From Hyalangium ruber (GTDB lineage: Bacteria > Myxococcota > Myxococcia > Myxococcales > Myxococcaceae): DNA of 64,000 bases. The DNA lies in assembly GCF_034259325.1 (NCBI RefSeq), contig NZ_JAXIVS010000002.1, positions 1 to 64,000 of the forward strand, given 5' to 3'. Under the pieces are notes generated by a model. It was given only the letters and a program-made list of their open reading frames with translations. It was not told where the DNA came from and did no database searches. Position 1 is the first letter of the stretch, and every line of letters begins with the position of its first letter. The translations under genes were made by a program, and so were the position numbers. This document shows positions 46,405 through 54,062 of this stretch, in pieces.

Positions 46405-46854
46405 TCAGCTCTTCGGCTCCGTGGTAGGCGGCTGATCGTCACCTTCCCCGGGTTGATCGGGTGAAGCCTCTGGCGGCGGGTCAGCCCTCCTGGTCGTGCC
46501 CTGCACGGGGAACGGCGAAGCTTTCCTCCGCGTCGAGGGCTCCTCTTCCTCTCCTGGCTCGCTCCACGAACGGAGCACCAGGTCGTGCTCCTCATCCTCG
46601 GCCTGGATGGGGGACACGTCGTTGTGCAGAGCCCACAACAGCAGCGGATCCTCCTCCCCACTCAGCACGCGTTCGACTTGATGGAGCCGCAGTTCCACCA
46701 GGACCAGGATGGCCGAAATGGTGAGCGGGGCTTGAAGCTCGCGCTTCCGATCCTCCAGGCCGCCTGTCGCCAACTCATCCGCGAGGAAGCGAGCCCCCTC
46801 GACGGCGTTCCTGATCTCCGCCATCTCCGCACTCAAGCTGATGGCCTTGTGCAT
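46405..46854 (-). CDS. Small helical hypothetical protein
   Basis: 149 residues from ATG 46854, with AGGAGG 9 nt upstream; the frame opens at 46941 without a site. The first 75 residues are helical (ISLSAEMAEIRNAVEGARFL; APLTISAILVLVELRLHQVE). The C-terminal half is acidic, Pro-rich and likely disordered (EPGEEEEPSTRRK). A clean terminator follows. No family recognised; a phage-like accessory or regulatory protein is possible. Confidence 0.6.
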   Translation of the reverse strand: MHKAISLSAEMAEIRNAVEGARFLADELATGGLEDRKRELQAPLTISAILVLVELRLHQVERVLSGEEDPLLLWALHNDVSPIQAEDEEHDLVLRSWSEPGEEEEPSTRRKASPFPVQGTTRRADPPPEASPDQPGEGDDQPPTTEPKS

Positions 46855-46960
46855 CGTGCAGCTCCTCCTGGGGTGAGTGGTGGCCGCACCTCGACAATGC
46901 GGCCTTCTCCAATGGAGAGAGGAGCCCCGCCTCATCCGCAACGAGACTCGTCCCCGGGCA

Positions 46961-47074
46961 CTACGGCCCGTGCCTCACCCGCTCCCGAAGATGCTCGGCC
47001 AGCGCGAAGACGACGGCCGCCACCATCTTTCGGAGGAGTGTCGAGGCCAACAGCTTCCTCACGGCGCTCAGCAT
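46961..47074 (-). CDS. Possible 37-residue microprotein
   Basis: A short frame with AAGGGGG about 8 nt before ATG 47074 encodes MLSAVRKLLASTLLRKMVAA followed by VVFALAEHLRERVRHGP. It is an amphipathic helix with a central hydrophobic stretch and basic ends, a composition seen in membrane-active or toxin-like small proteins. It lies upstream of the 46405-46854 gene on the same strand. Could be chance. Confidence 0.3.
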   Translation of the reverse strand: MLSAVRKLLASTLLRKMVAAVVFALAEHLRERVRHGP

Positions 47075-47405
47075 GGCGCTCACCCCCTTCCCGCCCGACT
47101 GATCACGCCTCGCCCGCACCATCGCAGGTGCGGGGACGAAGCCCCCTCCGCAGTCCTTATGCCGCCAGCAGACGGAGAATTTCCACAGGGTCCGTAGTGA
47201 GGCAGATGCGAACGAGGTAAGCGGTGAATCGCGTACGGAAGATGCTGTCCGGCACTACACTTGAGGCGAAGTGGGCGGGACAGTTGCTTACCTGTAGTCA
47301 AGTGCCCTTTTGGCTGCTCCCTCTGGATCAATCGTCGTTAGGAGGGGAACTGAAGCTTGTAGGGTAAGCAGGAGAGTACGTACGTTGACGGCACCGCCCG
47401 ACGCG

Positions 47406-47434
47406 TTGACATCCGTAACGCATCTGATTACCTT
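47406..47434 (+). promoter_or_regulatory. Candidate promoter for the DUF3800 gene
   Basis: TTGACA (47406-47411), a 17-bp spacer, and TACCTT (47429-47434, weak -10). GCGTT/AACGC inverted arms overlap the -35 (47403-47421), and TACGTACG occurs on both sides. The leader to the GTG at 47507 is about 65 nt. Apart from the perfect -35 this is a modest match. Confidence 0.4.
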
Positions 47435-47506
47435 ACGTACGCAGTTTGCGGTTGGGAGGGCTGCCTTCTTTCGCGGTCCATAATCCCGGCCGCCTTTTTT
47501 TTTGCC

Positions 47507-48319
47507 GTGATCCTCCTCTACATCGACGAAAGCGGGAGTCTCGACAACCCAGCTGACCACTTCGCGGTCGGCGGAATGGCCGTTCACGAGTCGGACGTCG
47601 AAGCCATGCGCCTGGAGGTCGAGCGGATCGTCCAGAAGCACCTCGATCCCCATCTGCAGAAGGTCGAGCTCCACGCTCAACCGATGCGCTCAGGAAAGGG
47701 AGAGTGGCGCAGCATCCCCAAGGAGGTGCGGACAAAGCTGCTTGAGTCCTTGTCGCAGCTACTGGGCACCTTTAAACCGCCTTCGGGTCACCGGTACGGC
47801 CTTTTCTCCGTCATCAAGGCGCCCGCGGCTGTTGCCCACGCGGACCCGCTGGAACGGACCTTCGAGGAGCTTCTCCTCAGGTTCCACGAGATGCTCGTGC
47901 GCCCCAAGGGCCCCGAGGAATTCGGAATCGTCGTGGCGGACAAGGCCAAGTACGAGTCGATCCTTCAGCCTGTCGTAAGGCGGTGGCGCGAAAGTGGCAC
48001 CCGCTTTGCGCCCCTCACCAAGTTGGTCGAGGTGCCCCTGTTCGTCGACAGTCGCGCCACGAGGTTGATCCAGCTCGCCGACTTCGTAGCCCATGCCGTT
48101 TACCGGAAGTACCAGGCAGCTGACGGTACGTACCTGGAGCCTATGCTCCCTCGATTTGACGCTACTGGGGGCAAGATGCACGGTCTCGTACATCTCACGA
48201 AGGATCACCTGACCTGCACGTGCCTGCCTTGCCAGAGCAGGACTACGCAGAGGAAGGCCAAGGCCCCGAAGGCCAAGGCCCCGAAGACCAAGATTCCGAA
48301 GGTAGTCGGCGTAAAGTGA
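47507..48319 (+). CDS. DUF3800 domain protein
   Basis: 270 residues from GTG 47507. The start ILLYIDESGSLDNPADHFAV is the DUF3800 signature, with the catalytic-looking Asp-Glu pair of an RNase H-like fold; later blocks VADKAKYE and SRATRLIQLADFVAHAVYR (conserved D near the C-terminus) also fit. DUF3800 proteins are widespread on mobile elements and in defence neighbourhoods; a nuclease role is inferred. The C-terminus has a Lys/Ala/Pro repeat (KAKAPKAKAPKTK). A run of nine T ends 3 nt before the start and there is no Shine-Dalgarno. Confidence 0.85.
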   Translation: MILLYIDESGSLDNPADHFAVGGMAVHESDVEAMRLEVERIVQKHLDPHLQKVELHAQPMRSGKGEWRSIPKEVRTKLLESLSQLLGTFKPPSGHRYGLFSVIKAPAAVAHADPLERTFEELLLRFHEMLVRPKGPEEFGIVVADKAKYESILQPVVRRWRESGTRFAPLTKLVEVPLFVDSRATRLIQLADFVAHAVYRKYQAADGTYLEPMLPRFDATGGKMHGLVHLTKDHLTCTCLPCQSRTTQRKAKAPKAKAPKTKIPKVVGVK

Positions 48320-48383
48320 CGTACGCAAAGAGGCAGTCCCGTGAAGGGCTCGCCTAGAGCGATGCCCGCTTGGGAACGACTCC

Positions 48384-49436
48384 TCAGCGTAGGGTGGGGA
48401 TCTTCGCTGGGACGGCGTGCGTCGCGTAGAAGCGCCTCGTTGTGCTCGGGCTCTTGTGGTTGAGGAAGGCTGCAACCGAAGCTGGATCGGCTCCCTTCTC
48501 GATTGCCCAGGTAGCAACCGAATGGCGGAACCTCCCGGGGGTGAACGACGGGATGCCCGCAGCCTTACAGGCCGAGATGACCGCCATACCGTACTTCTCG
48601 CGGCCGAAGGTGCCCCGCTCCAGTAGCCGCTTCCCGGCCTCGAGGACTTCGGCGGACACGGCGGTGCGCAGCGGCTCGCCGCTCTTCGTCTGAGGACACA
48701 CCAGCACGCCCGAGACTCCCTCGGCATCGCCCCGGTACGGCTCCACGCTCCCCTCCTTGGCGAAGCGGATCAGCTCGGTGACGTGCCATCCGGTCCCGGC
48801 CTGCACGTCCATCCCATCGCGCCAGTGGGGCGCGAGATGCTCGCGGGCCAAGAGGTAGTGCTCCCGGGGGATCACCTTCACGCGCTTCCACTGCTCGGGC
48901 CTCGCCTGGGGCACCACCAGCGTCTGGAACGTCGGATCCTCGTTCACGGTGAGCAGGTGCTTCTCCTTCCGCAGCCAGGAGTAGACGCTCTTGAGGACCG
49001 CAATCCGGTGGGGACCGTTCCCGGCGCCCTTCAGCGCTGGCTTGATGTGATCCACGAGGCTGACCTTCCGCAGGTCGAGCCCCTTGAGCTGGTCCGCCCA
49101 CCACGCGAGGTACCGCTGCTGCTTCTCCAGCCACTCGCGGGAGTTCTTCTTCACATCCCGGTTCCAGATCAGGAACTCTTCGGCCAGGGGCGCGTCGAGG
49201 TAGATGGGCGCTTCATGCGGAGCCCCAGCCGGGTTGTACCCCTCGGGATCGGCCTCGAACCGCTTGAGCTGCTCCATCGCGGCCCGCGCGTTCCCGGCCC
49301 GGGTGCTGACCTTGTAGCTCTTCCCGTTGATCATCCGCCGGATGACGTAGACCTTCCGGCCCTTCGCATCCGTGCGGACGAAGCCGCCTTCCCACGTCTC
49401 CACGTAGTCCTGGCTCTTGCCCTTGGACTCGCCCAT
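48384..49436 (-). CDS. Site-specific tyrosine recombinase (integrase)
   Basis: 350 residues. The core-binding domain (about 85-165) is followed by the catalytic domain: Lys251 (TKSGEP), Arg304 and His305 (GRFRHSV), His327 (FLNHKS) and nucleophile Tyr337 (RRFYATH). The first catalytic Arg, normally in TGLR-x-x-EL, is replaced: the site reads TGWHVTEL (His218), and the box II His is Gly301. It sits directly beside the intact tRNA-Phe and should catalyse integration and excision at the 46-bp repeat. Confidence 0.93.
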   Translation of the reverse strand: MGESKGKSQDYVETWEGGFVRTDAKGRKVYVIRRMINGKSYKVSTRAGNARAAMEQLKRFEADPEGYNPAGAPHEAPIYLDAPLAEEFLIWNRDVKKNSREWLEKQQRYLAWWADQLKGLDLRKVSLVDHIKPALKGAGNGPHRIAVLKSVYSWLRKEKHLLTVNEDPTFQTLVVPQARPEQWKRVKVIPREHYLLAREHLAPHWRDGMDVQAGTGWHVTELIRFAKEGSVEPYRGDAEGVSGVLVCPQTKSGEPLRTAVSAEVLEAGKRLLERGTFGREKYGMAVISACKAAGIPSFTPGRFRHSVATWAIEKGADPASVAAFLNHKSPSTTRRFYATHAVPAKIPTLR

Positions 49437-49506
49437 CAGCTCGCGACCTCCCTCATGGGGAAACGTGCGGGAGGTTGCCCGTATTTTGCCCGTGGCGCAC
49501 TGCGGG

Positions 49507-49542
49507 CAAAAAAGAAGGGCGTCAGACCGAAGTCCAACGCCC
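49507..49542 (-). terminator. tRNA-Phe terminator (UUCG loop)
   Basis: On the minus strand an 11-bp stem capped by TTCG (49517-49542) is followed by TTCTTTTTTG (49507-49516). It starts 21 nt after the tRNA 3' end. It differs from the copy at 41907-41942 by changes that keep base pairing. Confidence 0.88.
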
Positions 49543-49562
49543 TGAAATCTCTACAGTTTTCT

Positions 49563-49608
49563 GTGCCCAGGGGCGGAATCGAACCACCGACACGGGGATT
49601 TTCAGTCC
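49563..49608 (-). repeat. Attachment-site copy within intact tRNA-Phe
   Basis: 46 bp identical to 41961-42006, spanning the tRNA from the anticodon stem to its 3' end plus one flanking base. The tRNA is complete here, as expected when the element replaces the 3' half it invades. Confidence 0.93.
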
Positions 49609-49636
49609 CCTGCTCTACCGACTGAGCTACCTGGGC
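49564..49636 (-). tRNA. tRNA-Phe (anticodon GAA)
   Basis: 73-nt gene. Acceptor arms GCCCAGG and CCTGGGC pair fully, D arm GCTC/GAGC, anticodon stem GGGGA/TCCCC with loop CTGAAAA (anticodon GAA), T arm GGTGG/CCGCC with TTCGATT, discriminator A. CCA is not encoded. Transcribed from a recognisable promoter at 49659-49687 and terminated at 49507-49542. Its 3' half is the insertion site of the island. Confidence 0.97.
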
Positions 49637-49658
49637 GTTGCCGCTGCGAGACAGCGCC

Positions 49659-49687
49659 GATTTACGGGGACTCCCCCCTCCCGTCAA
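49659..49687 (-). promoter_or_regulatory. tRNA-Phe promoter
   Basis: On the minus strand TTGACG (49687-49682), a 17-bp GC-rich spacer, and TAAATC (49664-49659). The predicted start is about 15 nt upstream of the tRNA 5' end. Confidence 0.6.
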
Positions 49688-49859
49688 GCGCGTTCTGAGC
49701 CCCACCTGCTCACGCCCGCCCACCAGCCGACCTTCCCTCCAGGCCATTTACGCCTCCATCCCGTGACCGATGGCGCTCCTACTGGGTCATCCAATTGTAC
49801 GGAAAATCCTTTGTTTTTTTGTGAATCGAAGAGGCTACCTGCCCTTACCTGAGGTCCGC

Positions 49860-50756
49860 GTGAGCTGGCTCAACTACCACCATCTCCTCTATTTCTGGAC
49901 CGTTGCCCGCGCGGGCACCATCGCCAAGGCCGGCGAAGAGCTCCACCTCGCCCAGCCCACCATCAGCAGTCAGATCAAGCTCCTCGAGGAGTCGCTCGGC
50001 CACAAGCTCTTCGAGCGTCAGGGCCGCAAGCTCGTCCTCACCGACGTCGGCCGCACCGTCATGCGCTACGCCGATGAGATCTTCCGCCTCGGCAATGAGC
50101 TCAAGAACGTCGTCGGCGGCCTCCCCCCCGGCCAGCAGCTCCGACTCCAGGTCGGCATCGCCGACGTCGTCCCCAAAATCGTCGCCGAACGCCTGCTCCA
50201 ACCCGCCCTCGATGTCGGTCCCCTGCGCCTGGTGTGTCGCGAGGGCCCCCTGCCCCAGCTCCTGGCCTCGCTCGCCCTCCATGAGCTCGACGTCGTCCTC
50301 GCCGATGCCCCCGGCTCCGAGCCCGTCAGCGTGCGCGCCTTCAACCACCTGCTCGGCAAGTGTGGCGTGTCCTTCTTCGCCTCCTCCTCCTTCCAGCACC
50401 TCAAGAAGGACTTCCCCCGCTCCCTGGATGGAGCCCCCATGCTCCTTCCTTCCGAGTCCAGCTCCGTCCGGCACGCGCTCGACCTCTGGTTCGAGGCCCA
50501 GGAGATCCGCCCCAACGTCGTCGGGGACTTCGACGACAGCGCCCTCATCAAGGCCTTCGGCCAGCGCGGGCTCGGCGTCTTCGCCATGCCCTCCGTCATC
50601 GAGGACGAGGTCGTCCGCCAGTTCGAGGTCTCCCTCCTCGGTCGCACCGAGGAGATCGAATCCTGCTTCTACGCCATCACCGTCGAGCGCCGCCTGCGCC
50701 ACCCCGCCGTCGTCGCCATCGCCGAGGCTGCTCGCTCCAGCCTCTTCACACGCTGA
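49860..50756 (+). CDS. LysR-family regulator, NhaR-like
   Basis: 298 residues from GTG 49860 (GAGG 5 nt upstream), which gives the typical NhaR opening VSWLNYHHLLYFWTVARAGT; the frame is open further upstream but without a site. The winged HTH (about 3-60) contains AGEELHLAQPTISSQIKLLE, and a periplasmic-binding-like effector domain follows (about 90-295). NhaR controls sodium/proton antiport in enteric bacteria, but no antiporter is adjacent, so the target is unknown. It converges on the amidohydrolase gene (12-bp gap). Confidence 0.9.
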   Translation: MSWLNYHHLLYFWTVARAGTIAKAGEELHLAQPTISSQIKLLEESLGHKLFERQGRKLVLTDVGRTVMRYADEIFRLGNELKNVVGGLPPGQQLRLQVGIADVVPKIVAERLLQPALDVGPLRLVCREGPLPQLLASLALHELDVVLADAPGSEPVSVRAFNHLLGKCGVSFFASSSFQHLKKDFPRSLDGAPMLLPSESSSVRHALDLWFEAQEIRPNVVGDFDDSALIKAFGQRGLGVFAMPSVIEDEVVRQFEVSLLGRTEEIESCFYAITVERRLRHPAVVAIAEAARSSLFTR

Positions 50757-50768
50757 GTCCGGCGCACC

Positions 50769-52355
50769 TCAGGACCGGAAGACCTCGGCGCCCGCCACCA
50801 CCGTGGCCACCACCCGCGCGTCCACCAGCTCCGCCGCCGGGCCCTCCACCGGATCCACCGACAGCGCCACGAAGTCCGCGTCCATGCCCGGCGCCAGCCG
50901 GCCGCGCCGGTCCTCTTTAAAGGAAGCCCACGCCGGCCCCACCGTGAAGCCCTCCAGCGCCTCCTCGGCCGTGAGCCGCTCGTGGGGCATCCAGCCTCCC
51001 TCGGGCCGGCCCGCCGCGTCCTGCCGCGTGCGCGCCGCGTACAGCCCCGCCAGCACGTCCGGGTTCTCGATGGGGAAGTCGCTGCCCAGCGCCAGCTGTG
51101 CTCCCGCCTCCTTCAGGCTGCGCCACGCATAGGCGCCCTCCAGTCGCTCCCGGCCCAGCCGCGCCTCCGCCCAGCCCATGTCGCTCGTCGCGTGCGTGGG
51201 CTGCACGCTCGCTACCAGCCCCGCCGCCCCCAGCCGGCGGATGTCCTCCTTCCGGAGGATCTGCGCGTGCTCCACCCGGTGGCGCAGGTGGCGCGTCCCC
51301 GTCTCCTCCGCGCACTGGAGCAGTACGTCCAGCACCAGCGTGTTCGCCCGATCCCCGATGGCGTGGATGCACACCTGGAACCCTCTCCGCATGAAGGCCC
51401 GCGCCCGCGCCTCCAGCTCCTCGGGCGACAGCAGCAACAGCCCGTACTGCCCGGCCTCGTCGCTGTAGGGCTCGTGCAGCGCCGCCCCACGGGAGCCCAA
51501 GGCCCCGTCCGCCAGCAGCTTCACCGACTTCATCCCCAGCATCCGCCCCTCGTAGGGGCCCTGCTCCAGGTACGCGTGCCGCTCCTCGCCCTGGCCCGCC
51601 GCCATCGCGTACACGCGCAGCGGCAGGTGCCCTGCCTCCTCCCACTCCCGCAACTTCCGGAAGGCCGCCAGTTCCATTCCCGCGTCGTGGACCCCCGTCA
51701 GCCCCACCTGGGCACAGCGCTCCAGCGCCGCCCGCAGCCGCGCCTCGAGCTGTGCCTGTGTGGGCTCGGGCACCGCCGCCGTCACCAGGTCCATCGCGTT
51801 GTCGATGAGCACGCCCGTGGCTTCCCCCGCCGCGTCCCGGACGATGCGCCCGCCCGCCGGGTCTGGCGTGTCCCGGCCAATCCCCGCGCGCCGCAGCGCC
51901 TCGCCGTTCACCCAATACGCGTGGTGGTCCACCCGCATGAGGCACACCGGCGTGGTGGGGAAACGCGCGTCCAGCTCCTTCCGGCCGGGGAACGCCCGCG
52001 TCGGCCACGCGTTCTGGTCCCACCCCTTGCCCAGGAGCCAGTCGCCCTGGAAGCTGGTGCGCGGCGCTTCCGCCAGCCGATGCACCGCCTCCTCCAGCGA
52101 GGCAGCGCCCTCCAGCCGCGCCGTCGTCAGCGTACGCCCCAGCCCGCTGATATGGGCGTGGGCGTCCACCAACCCCGGCACCACGGTGGCGGCGCCCAGG
52201 TCCACCTCGCGAACCCCGGGGCCGGCCACCGCGCGTACCTCCTCGCGGGAGCCCACCGCCAGCACCGTGTCGCCTCGCACCGCCAGGGCCTGGGCCACCG
52301 GCCGTGCCGCATCCAAGGTCCGGATGCGCTTCGCTACATAGAGGGTCGTCTTCAC
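50769..52355 (-). CDS. Amidohydrolase, YtcJ-like
   Basis: 528 residues from GTG 52355; a longer open frame upstream crosses the glycosyltransferase and is not coding. The metal-dependent hydrolase fold is clear: PGLVDAHAHISG (HxH), KLLADGALGSRGA, HAIGDRANTLV, HRVEHAQIL and the late GSDFPIENPD Asp, ending with MDADFVALSVDP. It belongs to the group that deacylates or hydrolyses amides and imines; the substrate is unknown. A small lipoprotein gene precedes it by 13 bp. Confidence 0.9.
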   Translation of the reverse strand: MKTTLYVAKRIRTLDAARPVAQALAVRGDTVLAVGSREEVRAVAGPGVREVDLGAATVVPGLVDAHAHISGLGRTLTTARLEGAASLEEAVHRLAEAPRTSFQGDWLLGKGWDQNAWPTRAFPGRKELDARFPTTPVCLMRVDHHAYWVNGEALRRAGIGRDTPDPAGGRIVRDAAGEATGVLIDNAMDLVTAAVPEPTQAQLEARLRAALERCAQVGLTGVHDAGMELAAFRKLREWEEAGHLPLRVYAMAAGQGEERHAYLEQGPYEGRMLGMKSVKLLADGALGSRGAALHEPYSDEAGQYGLLLLSPEELEARARAFMRRGFQVCIHAIGDRANTLVLDVLLQCAEETGTRHLRHRVEHAQILRKEDIRRLGAAGLVASVQPTHATSDMGWAEARLGRERLEGAYAWRSLKEAGAQLALGSDFPIENPDVLAGLYAARTRQDAAGRPEGGWMPHERLTAEEALEGFTVGPAWASFKEDRRGRLAPGMDADFVALSVDPVEGPAAELVDARVVATVVAGAEVFRS

Positions 52356-52368
52356 CCTCGGGAGATTC

Positions 52369-52563
52369 CTACCCTCCCGTCCCCGCGTCCATCGGCGCGG
52401 TGAGCGGCCCCGCGGGCCCCGGCGGCTCGGCGGGCACCGTCTGCACGGGCTCCGTGCCCACGCTGTCGATGGGCATCTGGTTCTCCGTCCCCTCCGGCTG
52501 CGTCGTCCGACAAGCAAAGGCGACGGCGGCCAGCACGGCTGCTGCAAGTACAACGCGGCGCAT
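52369..52563 (-). CDS. Small lipoprotein
   Basis: 64 residues from ATG 52563, preceded by GGGAGGAG. The lipobox is AVAFAC (Cys18). The mature part is only 46 residues, Pro/Glu/Thr-rich and probably disordered. It is co-transcribed with the amidohydrolase. The ATG lies about 200 bp from the divergent glycosyltransferase start. Function unknown. Confidence 0.65.
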   Translation of the reverse strand: MRRVVLAAAVLAAVAFACRTTQPEGTENQMPIDSVGTEPVQTVPAEPPGPAGPLTAPMDAGTGG

Positions 52564-52769
52564 AGCTCCTCCCACTGGGTTCCCGTCGACCCTAGGGAGC
52601 GCCCCCCAGCATGGCAACGCGCCAGGGGAGCTTCCGTTCTCCATTGGATGAGCGCCCGCCCCACCAGGCCTCCGCCCCTCGGGCTCCCCTCCCGGCTTGC
52701 GCTCCACCCCAGGTGAAGCCGCGCCGCTCCATGGACACCTTCTTCCTGGCCGCCTCCTTGGAGGGACCC

Positions 52770-54062
52770 ATGCTGGACCTCGTCGATATTGGCAAGCGCT
52801 CGCTCTCCGCCTACCGCGGTATCGCTCCCGATGAGCAGCTCGATGAGATCCTCCATCTCGCCGAGCGCCTGCGCGGCGCGCGCTGCCTCCACCTCAATGC
52901 CACCCCCTACGGCGGCGGCGTCTCGGAGATCCTCCGCTCGGGCGTCCCCCTGCTCAACGACCTGGGGCTGGTGGCCGAGTGGCAGATCATCCGCGGCGAC
53001 GATGCCTTCTTTCAAATCACCAAGCGCCTCCACAATGCCCTCCAGGGCGCGCCGGGCGGGTTCTCCGAGTCGGACAAGGCCACCTACCTCGCCCACTCCC
53101 AGCTCAACGCCTCCCACCTCTCGGACGACTACGACTTCATCACCGTGCATGACCCGCAGCCCGCCGCCCTGCCCATGCTCCGGGGCCGCCGGGGCGCACG
53201 GTGGCTCTGGCGCTGCCACATCGACACCTCGCACCCCAACCCCGAGGCCTGGGAGTTCATCCGCCCCTTCCTGCCCGCCTATGACGCCGCCATCTTCACC
53301 ATGGCGGAGTTCATCCCGCCCCACTTCCCCCTGAGCCGGGTCAGCATCCATCCGCCGGCCATCGATCCGCTCAGCCCCAAGAACCTCCCGCTCCCCGAGG
53401 ACCTCGCGCGCCACGTCCTGGAGTGGACCGGCGTGCGCCTGAGCCGCCCCCTCGTCACCCAGATCAGCCGCTTCGACCCCTGGAAGGACCCGCTCGGCGT
53501 CATCGCCGCCTACCGCCGCGTGCGGGCGCATGTCCCGGAATTGCAACTGGCCCTGGTGGGCTCGCTCGCGCTGGATGACCCCGAGGGCTGGGACATCTAC
53601 CGGGAGATCCGCGACGCCACCGCCGGTGACAACCTCATCCACATCTTCACCAACCTCGTGGGCGTGGGGAACATCGAGGTCAACGCCTTCCAGTCCCTGT
53701 CCAACGTCGTCATCCAGAAGTCCATCCGTGAGGGCTTTGGCCTCGTCGTCTCCGAGGCGCTGTGGAAGGGCACCCCCGTCGTCGCCGGGCGCGCGGGCGG
53801 CATTCCCCTGCAGATGCCCGAGGGCACTGGCGGCCTCCTCGTGGACGGCGTGGAGGAGTGCGCCAAGGCAGTGCTGCACCTGCTGCAGCGTCCAGATGAA
53901 GCCCACCACCTCGGAGAGCGGGGCCGGGAACACGTGCGCCAGCACTTCCTCGTGACCCGCATGCTGCGCGACCACCTGCGGTTGCTGGACGCGCTGGCCC
54001 ACGAGAAGCCCCTCGAGCCCCGAAGCCTGGCCCTGACCTCCCAGCCGAGCGCCGCCCCATGA
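52770..54062 (+). CDS. treT: Trehalose synthase-type glycosyltransferase (GT4, TreT-like)
   Basis: 430 residues from ATG 52770 (GGAGG 5 nt upstream); the frame opens at 52611 but that start lacks a site. The GT-B fold shows [18 protein letters not shown] (acceptor domain), [29 protein letters not shown], then the donor domain [16 protein letters not shown], the [20 protein letters not shown] block and [15 protein letters not shown]. This pattern is that of TreT, which joins NDP-glucose to glucose to make trehalose, relevant to osmotic and spore protection. It overlaps the NfeD gene by 4 bp. Confidence 0.88.
   Translation: MLDLVDIGKRSLSAYRGIAPDEQLDEILHLAERLRGARCLHLNATPYGGGVSEILRSGVPLLNDLGLVAEWQIIRGDDAFFQITKRLHNALQGAPGGFSESDKATYLAHSQLNASHLSDDYDFITVHDPQPAALPMLRGRRGARWLWRCHIDTSHPNPEAWEFIRPFLPAYDAAIFTMAEFIPPHFPLSRVSIHPPAIDPLSPKNLPLPEDLARHVLEWTGVRLSRPLVTQISRFDPWKDPLGVIAAYRRVRAHVPELQLALVGSLALDDPEGWDIYREIRDATAGDNLIHIFTNLVGVGNIEVNAFQSLSNVVIQKSIREGFGLVVSEALWKGTPVVAGRAGGIPLQMPEGTGGLLVDGVEECAKAVLHLLQRPDEAHHLGERGREHVRQHFLVTRMLRDHLRLLDALAHEKPLEPRSLALTSQPSAAP

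Larger units (their letters stand above)
41961..49608. mobile_element. Integrative element in tRNA-Phe, about 7.6 kb
   Basis: Bounded by exact 46-bp direct repeats, one inside the intact tRNA-Phe gene, with a tyrosine recombinase as the last gene before the tRNA and an excisionase-like HTH gene at the other end. Contents are small hypothetical genes, an HNH nuclease and a DUF3800 protein, with long non-coding gaps and a visibly lower GC content than the flanks. No capsid, tail, replication or conjugation genes are seen, so it is a satellite-like or degraded island that would need outside help to transfer. Confidence 0.9.

Noticed and set aside
47288-47680. Minus-strand frame opposite the DUF3800 gene
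   Set aside because: Antisense to a clear DUF3800 start; its Lys-rich run is only the complement of the T9 tract.
50769-54002. A single very long minus-strand reading frame across the amidohydrolase and beyond
   Set aside because: Upstream of 52355 it is antisense to the clear TreT glycosyltransferase and has low-complexity composition; only the amidohydrolase part is coding.
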